Shown here piece after piece: positions 51,247 to 60,729 of a DNA stretch of 64,000 nt (its first letter is position 1; each line of letters opens with the position of its first letter). The notes beneath the pieces are model-generated. The model had not been told where the DNA came from. It saw nothing but the letters and a program-made list of their open reading frames with translations, and did no database searches. The stretch is taken from NCBI GenBank assembly GCA_044227925.1, contig JBGAVW010000003.1, forward strand, positions 62,001-126,000, in the 5' to 3' direction. Source of the DNA: JADJLQ01 sp044227925. Lineage in GTDB: Bacteria > Bacteroidota > Bacteroidia > Chitinophagales > Saprospiraceae. Position numbers and translations under genes: made by a program.

Positions 51247-54200
51247 TTAGAATGTTAGTCTAACACCAAATAAATAGGATTTGGCAACCGGGTAAGCTCC
51301 TTCGTCAATACCCATATGAATATCCTGGTTGTCATTTCCGGAAGTTCGTAGATTAATGTCGGGATCCAATCCAGTATACTTAGTAAGAGTAAACATATTT
51401 TGACCTTGAATGTAAATCTGAGCATTGCTGATACCTACTCTTTTTGAAAGTGTATTGGGTACTGAATATGTTAGCTGCATATTTTTTACCCTCAAATAAG
51501 ATCCATCTTCGATAAAATAAGAAGATATCTGCTGACTGGTAGCATCACCTGAGTTAAGTCTAGGCAGCTTTGCAATATCACCTGATTTTTTCCAGGAATC
51601 GTTTAATATTTCTATAGATCGGTTACCTTGAAAAGTATTAAAGTCTGTCCAGTAGCGCACATAGTTAAAAATTTCATTGCCCTGGGATCCCTGGGCAAAC
51701 ATGGTTAAATCAAAGTTTTTATATCCAAGATTTAAATTTATGCCATACGTAAAATCAGGATGTGGATTGCCGATAATGGTACGATCAGCTGCTGTAATTA
51801 CATTATCCCCATTGATATCCCTGAATTTAAAAGTACCTTCTCTGGTATAGGTACCAAATTTAGGTGCCGCATCGGCTTCTGCCTTGTCTTTTAAAACACC
51901 ATCAACTATATAACCATAGTAACTGGCAATAGGAATGCCTGCGCGGGTAGCAGAAATTGCTGGAAGACGGGTCGTAAATCCAAATACGGTAGCATTAGGA
52001 TCATTATTAAGTTTTAAAACTTCATTTTTGTAATGCGCAAAGTTTACACCCAATTGGTATCTTAATTTTCCTATTTCATTTCGATAATTTAATCCCAGGT
52101 CCACCCCTCTGTTTCTGATCTCACCAATATTGGTAAAAGGGACAGTACCACTGCCCGCCGTTCTGGGTGGTGATATTTGAGTAAGCATATCTGATGTCAG
52201 CCTGTTGTACCAGTCGAATACAATTTCAAGACTATTTTTTAAAATCACTGCATCGAATCCAATATTAGTAGATGTATTGGTTTCCCATTTACCATTGGAA
52301 TTACCAAATTGTACTAAGTCGAATCCACCCACAATGGTGGATCCTGTACCATTTATATCATAAGCGTTATTGATTGGATCTGGTGCATAAAGTGTATATG
52401 CATTGTATACATTGGGAATCAGTTGATTTCCTGTCTTTCCCCATCCGGCACGAACTTTAAATTCATTAATTAAAGAAATTTTCTTCATAAACTCAAGTTC
52501 GGATAACCTAAGTCCGACAGAGAAAGCCGGGAAAATACCCCATCTGTTACTGGCAGAAAACCTCGATGATCCGTCACGACGGATGGTGGCATCTGCTAAT
52601 ATCAAATCTTTATAGGCATAATTAAGTTTTCCAAATTGAGACAATAATGCACTGCGGATATCTCCTGCTCCAGCATTATTTAACCCTGCAGCAGATCCGG
52701 CATCCAGGTATCTGTAGTCAAGGTCATCAAATGCAAACGAACTCCTTGAAGCGGAAAACAAAGCCGCTCTGGTGGTGACTGCTTCAGTACCTAACAATAC
52801 ATTAAAACTATGAGATCCAATGCTTTTTGAATAATTTAAAGTATTGAACCAGGTCAGTGACTTATCATAATTATTGATTACATTCAAACTATTTGCATTC
52901 CGGGGTTCAGCTGCTTCAATGTCCCTATGAAAATATTCAGACCGATTGTAAATATTATACTCTATACCCAGGCTGGTACGGGCCTTCAGGTTTTTTATAA
53001 TGTCAACTTCTGCATAAATATTTCCAAACATGTGGTTGCCTTTGGTAATATTATCTTTTTCACGATACAATCTGGCCAAGGGATTTGGTGCATTACCCAA
53101 ATTTACTCCCCGGCTACCGGCAAATCCATTGTATGGAGAGGCATTGGTACCACCCAACTCGACAGGGCCACCCGTAATATCAAATACAGGAATGATGGGA
53201 TGTACCCGGATTGCAAACATAATGGGATTGGACTCATTATTATTTGCAATACCTTGTCGTTCGTCGTATGCATAGGTAAAGTTTTCACCAATAGTCAATT
53301 TGCCTCTCTTGAATTCCGTATTAGCTCTTACTGAATAACGATCGTATTGAGTATATCTGAGTATACCATCTTGTTTAAAATAATTAGCTGAAATTGAAAA
53401 TTTACCATTCTGGGTACCACCGCTGGCACCTAACTGGTAGTTTGCTATCGGAGCAGGATCAAAGATTACATCCTGCCAGTTTGTACCTTCTTTATTTGCT
53501 TTAGTAATATTAAAAGCAGTCCGCCCAAGATTTGGGTCGGCAATATCATTCGTATAAGTATAATTTGAAGGTAATGTTCCATATACATTTGGATATATAT
53601 AGTCTGCAATAGTTTGCTCTCCATTTGGTCCGAATTTATATTGAGCGCTGGGGGATGTGACTGAAGGATTTTTACCAGCTCCAATATCAGCCAGATATAA
53701 ATATTGTCCCAATTGCTGCGTATTTAATAAATCCAGTTGCCGGCCTGGTCTTTGAGTACCGGTATAATAATCAAAAGTGATTTGAGGCTCACCTACTTTA
53801 CCTTTTTTAGTAGTCACAATTACAACTCCATTGGTGGCACGTGCACCATATATAGATGCAGCAGATGCATCTTTAAGTATCTGCATGGATTCAATATCAT
53901 TTGGATTCAACTGATTTAGGGTGCCTTGGGTAGGAACACCGTCAATCACATACAGCGGGCTATTATTATTAATAGATCCAAAGCCTCTGATGCGGACCAT
54001 GGTACCACCACCTGGTGAATTATCATTTCCAATATTGACACCGGCAGCCCTCCCCTGCAGCATTTGAGTCACACTGGCTGTAGGAACTGCAGTGAGTTCT
54101 TTAGCACTTACTACTGTGACTGCTCCAGTAATATCCTTTTTCCGTTGTGAGGCATATCCTGTAACTACTATTTCTTCCAATGTACTCACATCAACAGGGA

Positions 54201-54498
54201 GTGTAACTTCTACATTTGTTGCAGTGGTTATATCTATTTCGCGAGTTAAGAAGCCAACCGATGAAACCACTAAAGTGGATGCATCAGCAGCGACAGATAA
54301 AGTAAAATTACCATCCACATCAGAGGAAGTACCAACAGAGGTACCTTTTACTACAATGGTAGCCCCAAAAAGTCCGGTATTATCATCTCCGGCAATTACT
54401 TTGCCGGATATGGTTCGCTGTGCAGTAAGCAAGCTGGTAAAGAACAGCAGTGCTAAAAAAAGCGTTGATTTGGTTCTTGTAACGTTTAGAATTATCAT
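51247..54498 (-). CDS. SusC/RagA-family TonB-linked outer-membrane transporter
   Basis: This 1083-residue transporter has a signal peptide (FLALLFFTSLLTAQ), then a carboxypeptidase-regulatory-like domain (RTISGKVIAGDDNTGLFGA; about 27-105). The SusC-specific segment VTGYASQRKKDITGAVTVV serves as the TonB-box region, a plug (about 125-235) holds VRIRGFGSINNNSPLYVIDG, and a 22-strand barrel ends in Phe. It imports ligands captured by the SusD-like protein, powered by TonB. There is no adjacent regulator or hydrolase. Compare the separate, STN-type receptor at 13.9 kb, which is a different subfamily. Confidence 0.95.
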   Translation of the reverse strand: MIILNVTRTKSTLFLALLFFTSLLTAQRTISGKVIAGDDNTGLFGATIVVKGTSVGTSSDVDGNFTLSVAADASTLVVSSVGFLTREIDITTATNVEVTLPVDVSTLEEIVVTGYASQRKKDITGAVTVVSAKELTAVPTASVTQMLQGRAAGVNIGNDNSPGGGTMVRIRGFGSINNNSPLYVIDGVPTQGTLNQLNPNDIESMQILKDASAASIYGARATNGVVIVTTKKGKVGEPQITFDYYTGTQRPGRQLDLLNTQQLGQYLYLADIGAGKNPSVTSPSAQYKFGPNGEQTIADYIYPNVYGTLPSNYTYTNDIADPNLGRTAFNITKANKEGTNWQDVIFDPAPIANYQLGASGGTQNGKFSISANYFKQDGILRYTQYDRYSVRANTEFKRGKLTIGENFTYAYDERQGIANNNESNPIMFAIRVHPIIPVFDITGGPVELGGTNASPYNGFAGSRGVNLGNAPNPLARLYREKDNITKGNHMFGNIYAEVDIIKNLKARTSLGIEYNIYNRSEYFHRDIEAAEPRNANSLNVINNYDKSLTWFNTLNYSKSIGSHSFNVLLGTEAVTTRAALFSASRSSFAFDDLDYRYLDAGSAAGLNNAGAGDIRSALLSQFGKLNYAYKDLILADATIRRDGSSRFSASNRWGIFPAFSVGLRLSELEFMKKISLINEFKVRAGWGKTGNQLIPNVYNAYTLYAPDPINNAYDINGTGSTIVGGFDLVQFGNSNGKWETNTSTNIGFDAVILKNSLEIVFDWYNRLTSDMLTQISPPRTAGSGTVPFTNIGEIRNRGVDLGLNYRNEIGKLRYQLGVNFAHYKNEVLKLNNDPNATVFGFTTRLPAISATRAGIPIASYYGYIVDGVLKDKAEADAAPKFGTYTREGTFKFRDINGDNVITAADRTIIGNPHPDFTYGINLNLGYKNFDLTMFAQGSQGNEIFNYVRYWTDFNTFQGNRSIEILNDSWKKSGDIAKLPRLNSGDATSQQISSYFIEDGSYLRVKNMQLTYSVPNTLSKRVGISNAQIYIQGQNMFTLTKYTGLDPDINLRTSGNDNQDIHMGIDEGAYPVAKSYLFGVRLTF

Positions 54499-54559
54499 AT
54501 CTTAATTTAAAGTTTGAATAAAAGTATAAAAATCTCTTTACTTATTTTAGAAAATCAAT

Positions 54560-56680
54560 TTATTTTGAAAAAAAACGATCTGATATATACGTATCATAAT
54601 TTACCTGGTTATCCACTTTACCTGTTGAATCGAGTACAAGGAAATTCAAACCTCTTTTTTGCAGGCTGTACTCGATATTTTTATATTTAATGCCAGACAT
54701 GGGATTTCCGGTATTATGGCCACCACTTATCAATTGAATAGTATTGGTATTGTCAACCATAGGTAATCTGATGTTTTCCCGCAATACATCAGATTTAGAA
54801 TACAATTCGGTACTGATTTTATTATCATGAATTACAAATAACCATGAATCTCCAAAGCCAATAGAATCAATTTTAGAGCCATATGATTTCAGCAGTGCTT
54901 TGGATTCCATTGATAGCCTGCCTAGACCTTCCTGCTGCAGTACACCTAAAATATACTTATCGCTGTTCACGGATAAGAATCCTGGTAAATCCATATCGTA
55001 TTGGGTTGCAATGGTCTTAAAAGCATTAGAATCTATACTGAAATCAAATTTATTTAAGTATTCACCAGTGACAAACATTCGGTACCGCTCAAACTGAAAC
55101 GATCGCCCACCCAATTCAGATACTAATTCTTTATGCAATGAGAGTGAATCTACATTGGTCAAAATGACATCAAATGGGTGGGCCCTGGCATAGGCAGTCA
55201 AATCTAAAGTGCTATCACTGAACAGAGTTCCTATATATACCGGGAATCTTGCTCCATATCCTGTGGTGATCGGTTTTTTATAATGCTGAGCCATGTTTAC
55301 AAAATGGATATAATCACAAAAATCACTGATACTTGCAGTATATGGCGGGTATACCAATACCTTGTCACCCCTTGAAATTAAGGACTTCATTTCATTTTCA
55401 TAAGGCAATGGAGCAGGCGTAAGATCGACATATTTGTTTCTTACCCAGATCGGATTTAAATCAAACGCCTGGAGTAGTACTGCTGAAATCAATATGATCG
55501 TAATTTGTATTTTTCCATTAATTACAAAATACAATTGCTTAAATGTCCAGTACATGATATAATAATACAATGGCCAGATGAATCTGCCTGTACCTCTAAA
55601 GGTGCGTGAAATATAATCATTGTATTTCCAATCGATAATCAAATGATTTCCCAAAGCCCATTTTGGACTAAGTGCAAAAACGAAGAAAAGAATACAGGCT
55701 AAAAAAAAACAATTTTTAATCAGTGCTGAAACTCTAAATTCTCGCGCTGCCAAAAGTCGTATGAAGAATAAAATGAATAAGATAATTATAGCCAGTCCGA
55801 GATATCCAATACCCTCTCCTTGCCCCGGATCTTTGTAATTAAATACAGGCCCAAGGGCACCTACATCCCACGCGTTTATAAATGTATTTAAATTGGCAGA
55901 GAATTTACCAAGTCCTTCTGACAACTGACCTTTGAATAAAAATGCACCACTGCTGTACCAACCCAATGCTGAAATACCTATGAGGGTCAACAAATGCAGA
56001 CCTATTGATTTTAAATTACTTTGCTTTTCTATGTATAGTTGATAAAAGACGGCAGTAGTCAATCCCAATATCATAAATAATAAGTAGGGATGAATCAAAC
56101 TACCCACGGCCACCACAGAATAGAGATTTATATTTATTTTTTTTTGGCTCCATGTACCTCGGGAAATAAATAGGTATAGGCACCATAGCAACAACCATTG
56201 ACCACATAATGCCGCATGACCAAATCGTGCGACAAGAACTACTGCACCAAAAAAGAAAACCGATACCAGCCAACTGTGCGCCCGTGAAAAACCGATTCGC
56301 CTTGCTATACAGATGCCTAAAAAACCATTTAGCAGATAACATAAATAATACCAGATACCAAAGTATTGGAAATCAGCAGGCAGAAAATTTCTTACTATTT
56401 TAAACAAAAAGGCAAGCAATGGAATTGAGTCTGTATACATTACTGAATTATACATAGGGTAAGCATAACCTTCTATTCGCCCTATTGGCCATGTCCAGGG
56501 TGTATCCTTAAAATATTCCCAGGCGAGATAATGATATGAATAATCGCTACCGGGCAATAAAAGCCATTTTGTGTATAAAGGGTTTATCTTTTCGGCACCT
56601 AAAATAATATGAGTAAAAAATAAGCCATAAAAGCAGGCAAAAAGAATATCCCAAATATCAAGTTTAAAATTTTGCTGCAT
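54560..56680 (-). CDS. Large membrane protein, DUF6311/GT-C-like
   Basis: This protein of about 706 residues has about eleven helices in the first 440 residues and a soluble C-terminal part of about 260 residues. The first loop (LLPGSDYSYHYLAWEYFKDTPWTWPIG) has an Asp after a short helix, as in GT-C polyprenyl-sugar-dependent glycosyltransferases, and resembles the DUF6311 family. I infer a membrane glycosyltransferase of the periplasmic face; no activity is proven. The ATG at 56680 gives a 17-base overlap with the upstream GT-C-like gene; the longest frame would overlap by 77 bases. It is the last gene of the four-gene operon. Confidence 0.8.
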   Translation of the reverse strand: MQQNFKLDIWDILFACFYGLFFTHIILGAEKINPLYTKWLLLPGSDYSYHYLAWEYFKDTPWTWPIGRIEGYAYPMYNSVMYTDSIPLLAFLFKIVRNFLPADFQYFGIWYYLCYLLNGFLGICIARRIGFSRAHSWLVSVFFFGAVVLVARFGHAALCGQWLLLWCLYLFISRGTWSQKKININLYSVVAVGSLIHPYLLFMILGLTTAVFYQLYIEKQSNLKSIGLHLLTLIGISALGWYSSGAFLFKGQLSEGLGKFSANLNTFINAWDVGALGPVFNYKDPGQGEGIGYLGLAIIILFILFFIRLLAAREFRVSALIKNCFFLACILFFVFALSPKWALGNHLIIDWKYNDYISRTFRGTGRFIWPLYYYIMYWTFKQLYFVINGKIQITIILISAVLLQAFDLNPIWVRNKYVDLTPAPLPYENEMKSLISRGDKVLVYPPYTASISDFCDYIHFVNMAQHYKKPITTGYGARFPVYIGTLFSDSTLDLTAYARAHPFDVILTNVDSLSLHKELVSELGGRSFQFERYRMFVTGEYLNKFDFSIDSNAFKTIATQYDMDLPGFLSVNSDKYILGVLQQEGLGRLSMESKALLKSYGSKIDSIGFGDSWLFVIHDNKISTELYSKSDVLRENIRLPMVDNTNTIQLISGGHNTGNPMSGIKYKNIEYSLQKRGLNFLVLDSTGKVDNQVNYDTYISDRFFSK

Positions 56681-58397
56681 AGAGTTGTAAAGCCTTTGCA
56701 CAAACCGGTTTAGAACCAGGATTCCAGATTGTAATTTCAAGTTTATTGAATGGCCTGTCGGGACTGATGGTCACCAGGTCAATCCATTTTTCATCATTGT
56801 CATTTAAAAAGCGGTGCAGTCGAAGAATAGTAGTTTTTACATCCTGCTGATCTAGCTTATATTTTACAACCAACTGGGCCATCTGCCATATATCCCATTC
56901 TTTCAACCCACTGCGGACCAATGCATGTATTCTTATTTTGCCAGGATTTACAACCCCATCGTACAATACTATATGCCCTGAATTGGATGTGCAGGTACTG
57001 TCCGCATTAAAATCACGATCTGCAGCAACTATTGATTCCGATTCACTTAAGGTCATATATGGCTCGTTGGTGTCTAATAATTTTTGATATTCAGGGTTAT
57101 TATCCATTTTGAATAAGGTGTGCCAGAAATAGGTTTTATTCATCATCCCGGCTGCGTAAATCCCACCCCTATGGGCCTGATGAGTAAGCCAAAGATTATA
57201 AAATGCGCATATGCCGATAAAAAAATATAAAATATACTTTAATCGGGGCTGGGAAATTATATCCTTAATCAATACCGCCATGGGAAAAGCCATTATTGGA
57301 TAGTGCTGCACCAGGGCACGCTGACTTAAACTACCTCCATAGGTCCACTCATCCCATGCAAATGTGAGGTATAAGGATAACAAGATAAATAGGAGGTTTA
57401 ACCTTTTATTTTGATCTGTTTTTCGCAGAGCATAAAACATCCCTGCCAACGACAAAATCATCACAGGGGTATATACTAACCATCCTGCCCTGTAACTAAA
57501 CAAACCTTGTAAAATATGATGACCTTCCAGCCAACTAAAACCAAACTCCTGGTATGAATATACAATCCATTCACCGGCTACATATTTCCAATACACGGAT
57601 TGCACTAAAGGGAAGAACAAAAAACATAGGCAACCTATCAAGAGCCTTTTTTGAGATCTAAGTAAATGATGAATTCTGGAGGTAAGTGATTTTATATTGT
57701 CGGTCTGCCACCCTATCAATAACAGTATGGAAATAATTTCCGTAGGCCGAATCAAAACCATTAACCCTGTGACAAAACACGATAGATAAAACCAATGATT
57801 TTTATTTGACGAATAAAAATTATCAATTGAATAAAGTAAGATGGCATACAGGGTGAATAAATAATTATGCGACATAGCACCCGTAATCGATGCATAGTCA
57901 AAGTAATTAGTAGCAAATACAATTATCACCAGTATAAGGGAAGTACTCCATTCATCAAAGAATTTCAATATCCATTTCCTAAAATACCAAAGTCCGGCAA
58001 ATGCCCACACTATACTGCCCAATGAAATAAAAAACTGGTACACCCTACTATATCCATCCGCTTCATATCCTAATGGAATTGCTATTGAATGGGCTATTAA
58101 AAAGAAGGGGCTATATAAGATGGCTAATCCAGCGGTATATTTCAATACCTGATTTCCAGATCTATGCTGGTATGCCTGGTACGGGCTACTGCTGGGATAG
58201 TATTTTGCATCGATAGCTGGTTTCCATTTTAGTTCTTTTATATCGCGGTAAATAAAAAGGGCAGGTAGGTACAAATAATAACCGGATACATCCCAGCTGA
58301 TTGTTGCTTCTGTACCGGCCATTTTCCATTTTGGATAATAAATAAAAGAAGCATACACCATTAACAGCATGCCGATATATAAAATCCACTTAGACAT
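56664..58397 (-). CDS. Polytopic membrane protein, GT-C-like glycosyltransferase
   Basis: This 577-residue protein has about ten to twelve helices in residues 5-410 and a soluble C-terminal part of about 150 residues. The first periplasmic loop has WDVSGYYLYLPALFIYRDI, with an Asp placed as in GT-C enzymes, and a central VLIRPTEIISILLLIGW segment resembles PMT/mannosyltransferase-like proteins. It may use a polyprenyl-phosphate sugar. I cannot name a family or acceptor. It lies 4 bases after the methyltransferase gene and overlaps the next gene, so the four genes form one transcript. Confidence 0.75.
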   Translation of the reverse strand: MSKWILYIGMLLMVYASFIYYPKWKMAGTEATISWDVSGYYLYLPALFIYRDIKELKWKPAIDAKYYPSSSPYQAYQHRSGNQVLKYTAGLAILYSPFFLIAHSIAIPLGYEADGYSRVYQFFISLGSIVWAFAGLWYFRKWILKFFDEWSTSLILVIIVFATNYFDYASITGAMSHNYLFTLYAILLYSIDNFYSSNKNHWFYLSCFVTGLMVLIRPTEIISILLLIGWQTDNIKSLTSRIHHLLRSQKRLLIGCLCFLFFPLVQSVYWKYVAGEWIVYSYQEFGFSWLEGHHILQGLFSYRAGWLVYTPVMILSLAGMFYALRKTDQNKRLNLLFILLSLYLTFAWDEWTYGGSLSQRALVQHYPIMAFPMAVLIKDIISQPRLKYILYFFIGICAFYNLWLTHQAHRGGIYAAGMMNKTYFWHTLFKMDNNPEYQKLLDTNEPYMTLSESESIVAADRDFNADSTCTSNSGHIVLYDGVVNPGKIRIHALVRSGLKEWDIWQMAQLVVKYKLDQQDVKTTILRLHRFLNDNDEKWIDLVTISPDRPFNKLEITIWNPGSKPVCAKALQLYAAKF

Positions 58398-58401
58398 GCA
58401 G

Positions 58402-59265
58402 TTACTTTATTTTAAACCAAAATGATCCGCCGTGCTTTTCTATCTGATCTGCATGCGTAATTTTCCGCCATAGTGACTCATTCAATTTTGATTGACTATT
58501 TGAATCCAGATATACGTAATACGCCGGAAAAATCACTTCATACCTATCCTTAGATGAAGTAAGCAGAACAGCAAGCAAATATTCTTCATTGTAACCTCGC
58601 TGAGCCATCTCAGTTGGATAATCATACGGCAAATAAATATCATGAATACATATATATACCCCCTTAGGTATAATGGGTAATAGCTCAAGAAAAAAAACGG
58701 TCACATCCGAATTGGCCAAAGCTAAATGGGATCCATCAAAAAAGACTACATCACCCGGACAAAGCTCAGAAAACACATCCCAATTAACCATCTCCTCTAA
58801 GGGTTGGCGAATCCATTCATCAGCCAGTTCCTTTATCTCTCGCCTTGGGGTTGGATCTATACACCAAATCTTGGAAGGAAGATTGCAGTGATTGATAGCA
58901 GCACGCATTACAGCGGTACTGTGGCCTGAACCGATTTCCACTATTTTACCAGGGCCGAGTTTTTTTATCATGGCAAATAAACTTACAATATCCAGTCCGG
59001 GTAAAAAATTATTTTTCCAGTACACCGCTTTTCCATCTGTTGAAGAAACGGGGAAATTATTGAATACAGCCACTTCCGCACCTATGGCATCCACCAATTC
59101 TGCAGAATGTGTATTTGCAGAAGCACATATTTGGACCATTTCCCGGGATATGGGCTTTTTCTGAGAATATCTTGAGATTGCTTTCCATGGATAATCCAGT
59201 GTAATCACTCTTTCCTGTAAAATCGCTTTTAATGCCTGTATTATCTTCCTTGGATATATCATCAT
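58402..59265 (-). CDS. Class I SAM-dependent methyltransferase (Methyltransf_24-like)
   Basis: This 287-residue cytoplasmic protein has the Rossmann-like motif I KIVEIGSGHSTAVMRAA, an acidic end of strand 2 (IWCIDPTPRR), and VVFFDGSHLALANSDVTVFF as motif IV. An IHDIYLPYDYP loop follows, as in Methyltransf_24 and rhamnosyl O-methyltransferase-type enzymes. It probably methylates a sugar or lipid intermediate used by the neighbouring membrane transferases; that substrate is inferred from context. It overlaps the small membrane gene upstream by 4 bases. The second ATG of the frame is an equally good start. Confidence 0.82.
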   Translation of the reverse strand: MMIYPRKIIQALKAILQERVITLDYPWKAISRYSQKKPISREMVQICASANTHSAELVDAIGAEVAVFNNFPVSSTDGKAVYWKNNFLPGLDIVSLFAMIKKLGPGKIVEIGSGHSTAVMRAAINHCNLPSKIWCIDPTPRREIKELADEWIRQPLEEMVNWDVFSELCPGDVVFFDGSHLALANSDVTVFFLELLPIIPKGVYICIHDIYLPYDYPTEMAQRGYNEEYLLAVLLTSSKDRYEVIFPAYYVYLDSNSQSKLNESLWRKITHADQIEKHGGSFWFKIK

Positions 59266-59726
59266 ACTCTGTTTTTATTGTAGGTACGCCAAATAGAAAT
59301 AATCAGCCTAAATGGCAATAAAAAACAGGCTATCATAGTGCCAACACTAAAGAAAATAAATTCACTGGAAATATATTTACTCAATGCCACTTGTCTCTCT
59401 TCAGGAAGATGGATGGTAAGTGATTCTATTCCTCTTTCATCAAGAAATACTGAAAAAAGTCCAAACCTATTGAATGAAAAAATAAAAAGCCAGATACACA
59501 AGAATATTAGTATCAATTTAATCCAAAGACTTTTAGCAAAAGGAGTACTGGGCAGTAACAATAGCCATCGCAATCCGGTCACACAACAGATAATAAAATA
59601 AATATTACTTTTCTCAAAGGGAAAACCATATATCTCATGTCTGATAGGCCAGATTACCAAAATTACAAGTACTGCTGTAATTGCCAGCCACAATACTTCC
59701 GCTAACCAGGCTTTTGAATTTACCAT
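59262..59726 (-). CDS. Four-helix membrane protein, first gene of the glycosyltransferase operon
   Basis: This is a 154-residue protein with four predicted membrane helices (about 8-26, 38-55, 67-86 and 115-138) and a soluble loop RGIESLTIHLPEERQ between the third and fourth. I do not recognise a family. Its last 4 bases overlap the methyltransferase start, so it is translated with it. It may assemble with the two GT-C-like proteins downstream. It begins directly after the terminator of the four-repeat lipoprotein gene; no strong promoter box is seen in between. Confidence 0.65.
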   Translation of the reverse strand: MVNSKAWLAEVLWLAITAVLVILVIWPIRHEIYGFPFEKSNIYFIICCVTGLRWLLLLPSTPFAKSLWIKLILIFLCIWLFIFSFNRFGLFSVFLDERGIESLTIHLPEERQVALSKYISSEFIFFSVGTMIACFLLPFRLIISIWRTYNKNRV

Positions 59727-59754
59727 TTATGGCATGAAGATACTACCAAAAATC

Positions 59755-59788
59755 AAAAAGGCTTGATCACTTCTGCTCAAGCCTTTTT
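59755..59788 (-). terminator. Rho-independent terminator of the four-repeat lipoprotein gene
   Basis: AAAAAGGCTTGA (59755-59766) pairs perfectly with TCAAGCCTTTTT (59777-59788) around a 10-base loop. Read on the minus strand it ends in a T-rich tract (TTTTTGATTTTT). Confidence 0.9.
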
Positions 59789-59836
59789 AAAAATTAAAAA
59801 TTGATATGAAAAATACTCGCTCTATGCTATTGGGTG

Positions 59837-60559
59837 TCAATGGCAACTTTCACGTAGTGCTTTCAGTGCATCCTTATCATTGATTACGGCAGTACTGCCA
59901 TCTGCTTTCGTTACGGTTACCGGGAATACAATCTCTAATTGATGTAGGACGCCATGCTTCCTGCCGTGACCTCTGCCTCCCTTTTTTTCTGCATGCAACA
60001 CTGTTTTTAATTCTGTAACATTCGAGATCGTAATTACTGTACCATCTGCCTTTTTTACAGAAATAGGAAATGCAAAAGTGAAACAGATGGAATCGTGTTT
60101 TGGAAAGCCTTTGTGATGCAATGAATCTCTATGAAATAAAGAATCCAGCCCTCTTTTTTTACATGCTGCTTTTACATCAGCCAGTTCAGCATCCGTATTT
60201 ACCGTAATTAAAGATCCGTCTTCTGCAGTGATCTGTATAGGATATACAAAACCAGGTCTGTCTCTTTTGGTAGTTCCTGTTGCCAAATGCCAGGCCTTTA
60301 CTGCTTTTCTCAATGAATCCTGGTTGGTTACTGTTTTAGTGGTGCCATCAGTAAATTTAATGGTTACCGGAAAAATTAAATCGTAACATCCGTGCCTTCC
60401 AAGGTTGCCTCTCTGTTCCAATGCATATATAGTTTCATCTACCGCATTTACGGTAGTATCGTTGGTACTCAGGCTTTCTTTATCGCAAGCCACAAAGCCA
60501 AGTGTAAAAATCATTGCCGAAAATGCAATGGAAATTGATTTTAAAAAATGCTTATTCAT
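59837..60559 (-). CDS. Lipoprotein made of four related ~30-residue repeats
   Basis: This protein of about 240 residues has a lipoprotein signal (MIFTLGFVAC, acylated C25). Four related units follow at residues 61-88, 104-132, 161-188 and 209-238. Each has an F/Y-P-V/I beta-strand, a DGT/DGS turn, a second strand (TVTNQDSL, ITVNTDAEL, ITISNVTEL, AVINDKDAL) and a helix start. The linkers are rich in His, Lys and Gly (GRGHGRKHG). I do not know a name for this family. It has a plausible promoter and a strong terminator. The ATG at 60559 is chosen over the longer frame because it starts the signal peptide. Confidence 0.75.
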   Translation of the reverse strand: MNKHFLKSISIAFSAMIFTLGFVACDKESLSTNDTTVNAVDETIYALEQRGNLGRHGCYDLIFPVTIKFTDGTTKTVTNQDSLRKAVKAWHLATGTTKRDRPGFVYPIQITAEDGSLITVNTDAELADVKAACKKRGLDSLFHRDSLHHKGFPKHDSICFTFAFPISVKKADGTVITISNVTELKTVLHAEKKGGRGHGRKHGVLHQLEIVFPVTVTKADGSTAVINDKDALKALRESCH

Positions 60560-60567
60560 GGTTATTA

Positions 60568-60598
60568 AAAAAATATTGGTTATGTAAATTATATTCAA
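60568..60598 (-). promoter_or_regulatory. Promoter TTG-N20-TATTTTTT
   Basis: On the minus strand a TTG (60598-60596) is followed after 20 bases by TATTTTTT (60575-60568), one base from TAnnTTTG, then the lipoprotein ATG 8 bases later. Confidence 0.45.
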
Positions 60599-60729
60599 TA
60601 AACGGTGATTTAGAATTGATATTACATATGGTGCACTGCTATAGAGTTAGTTGCATCTTAAATATGATATAATACTGTTAAATAAATTAACCTGCCAAAT
60701 TGAAATTTAAATCAATCTGCATTTCAGCA

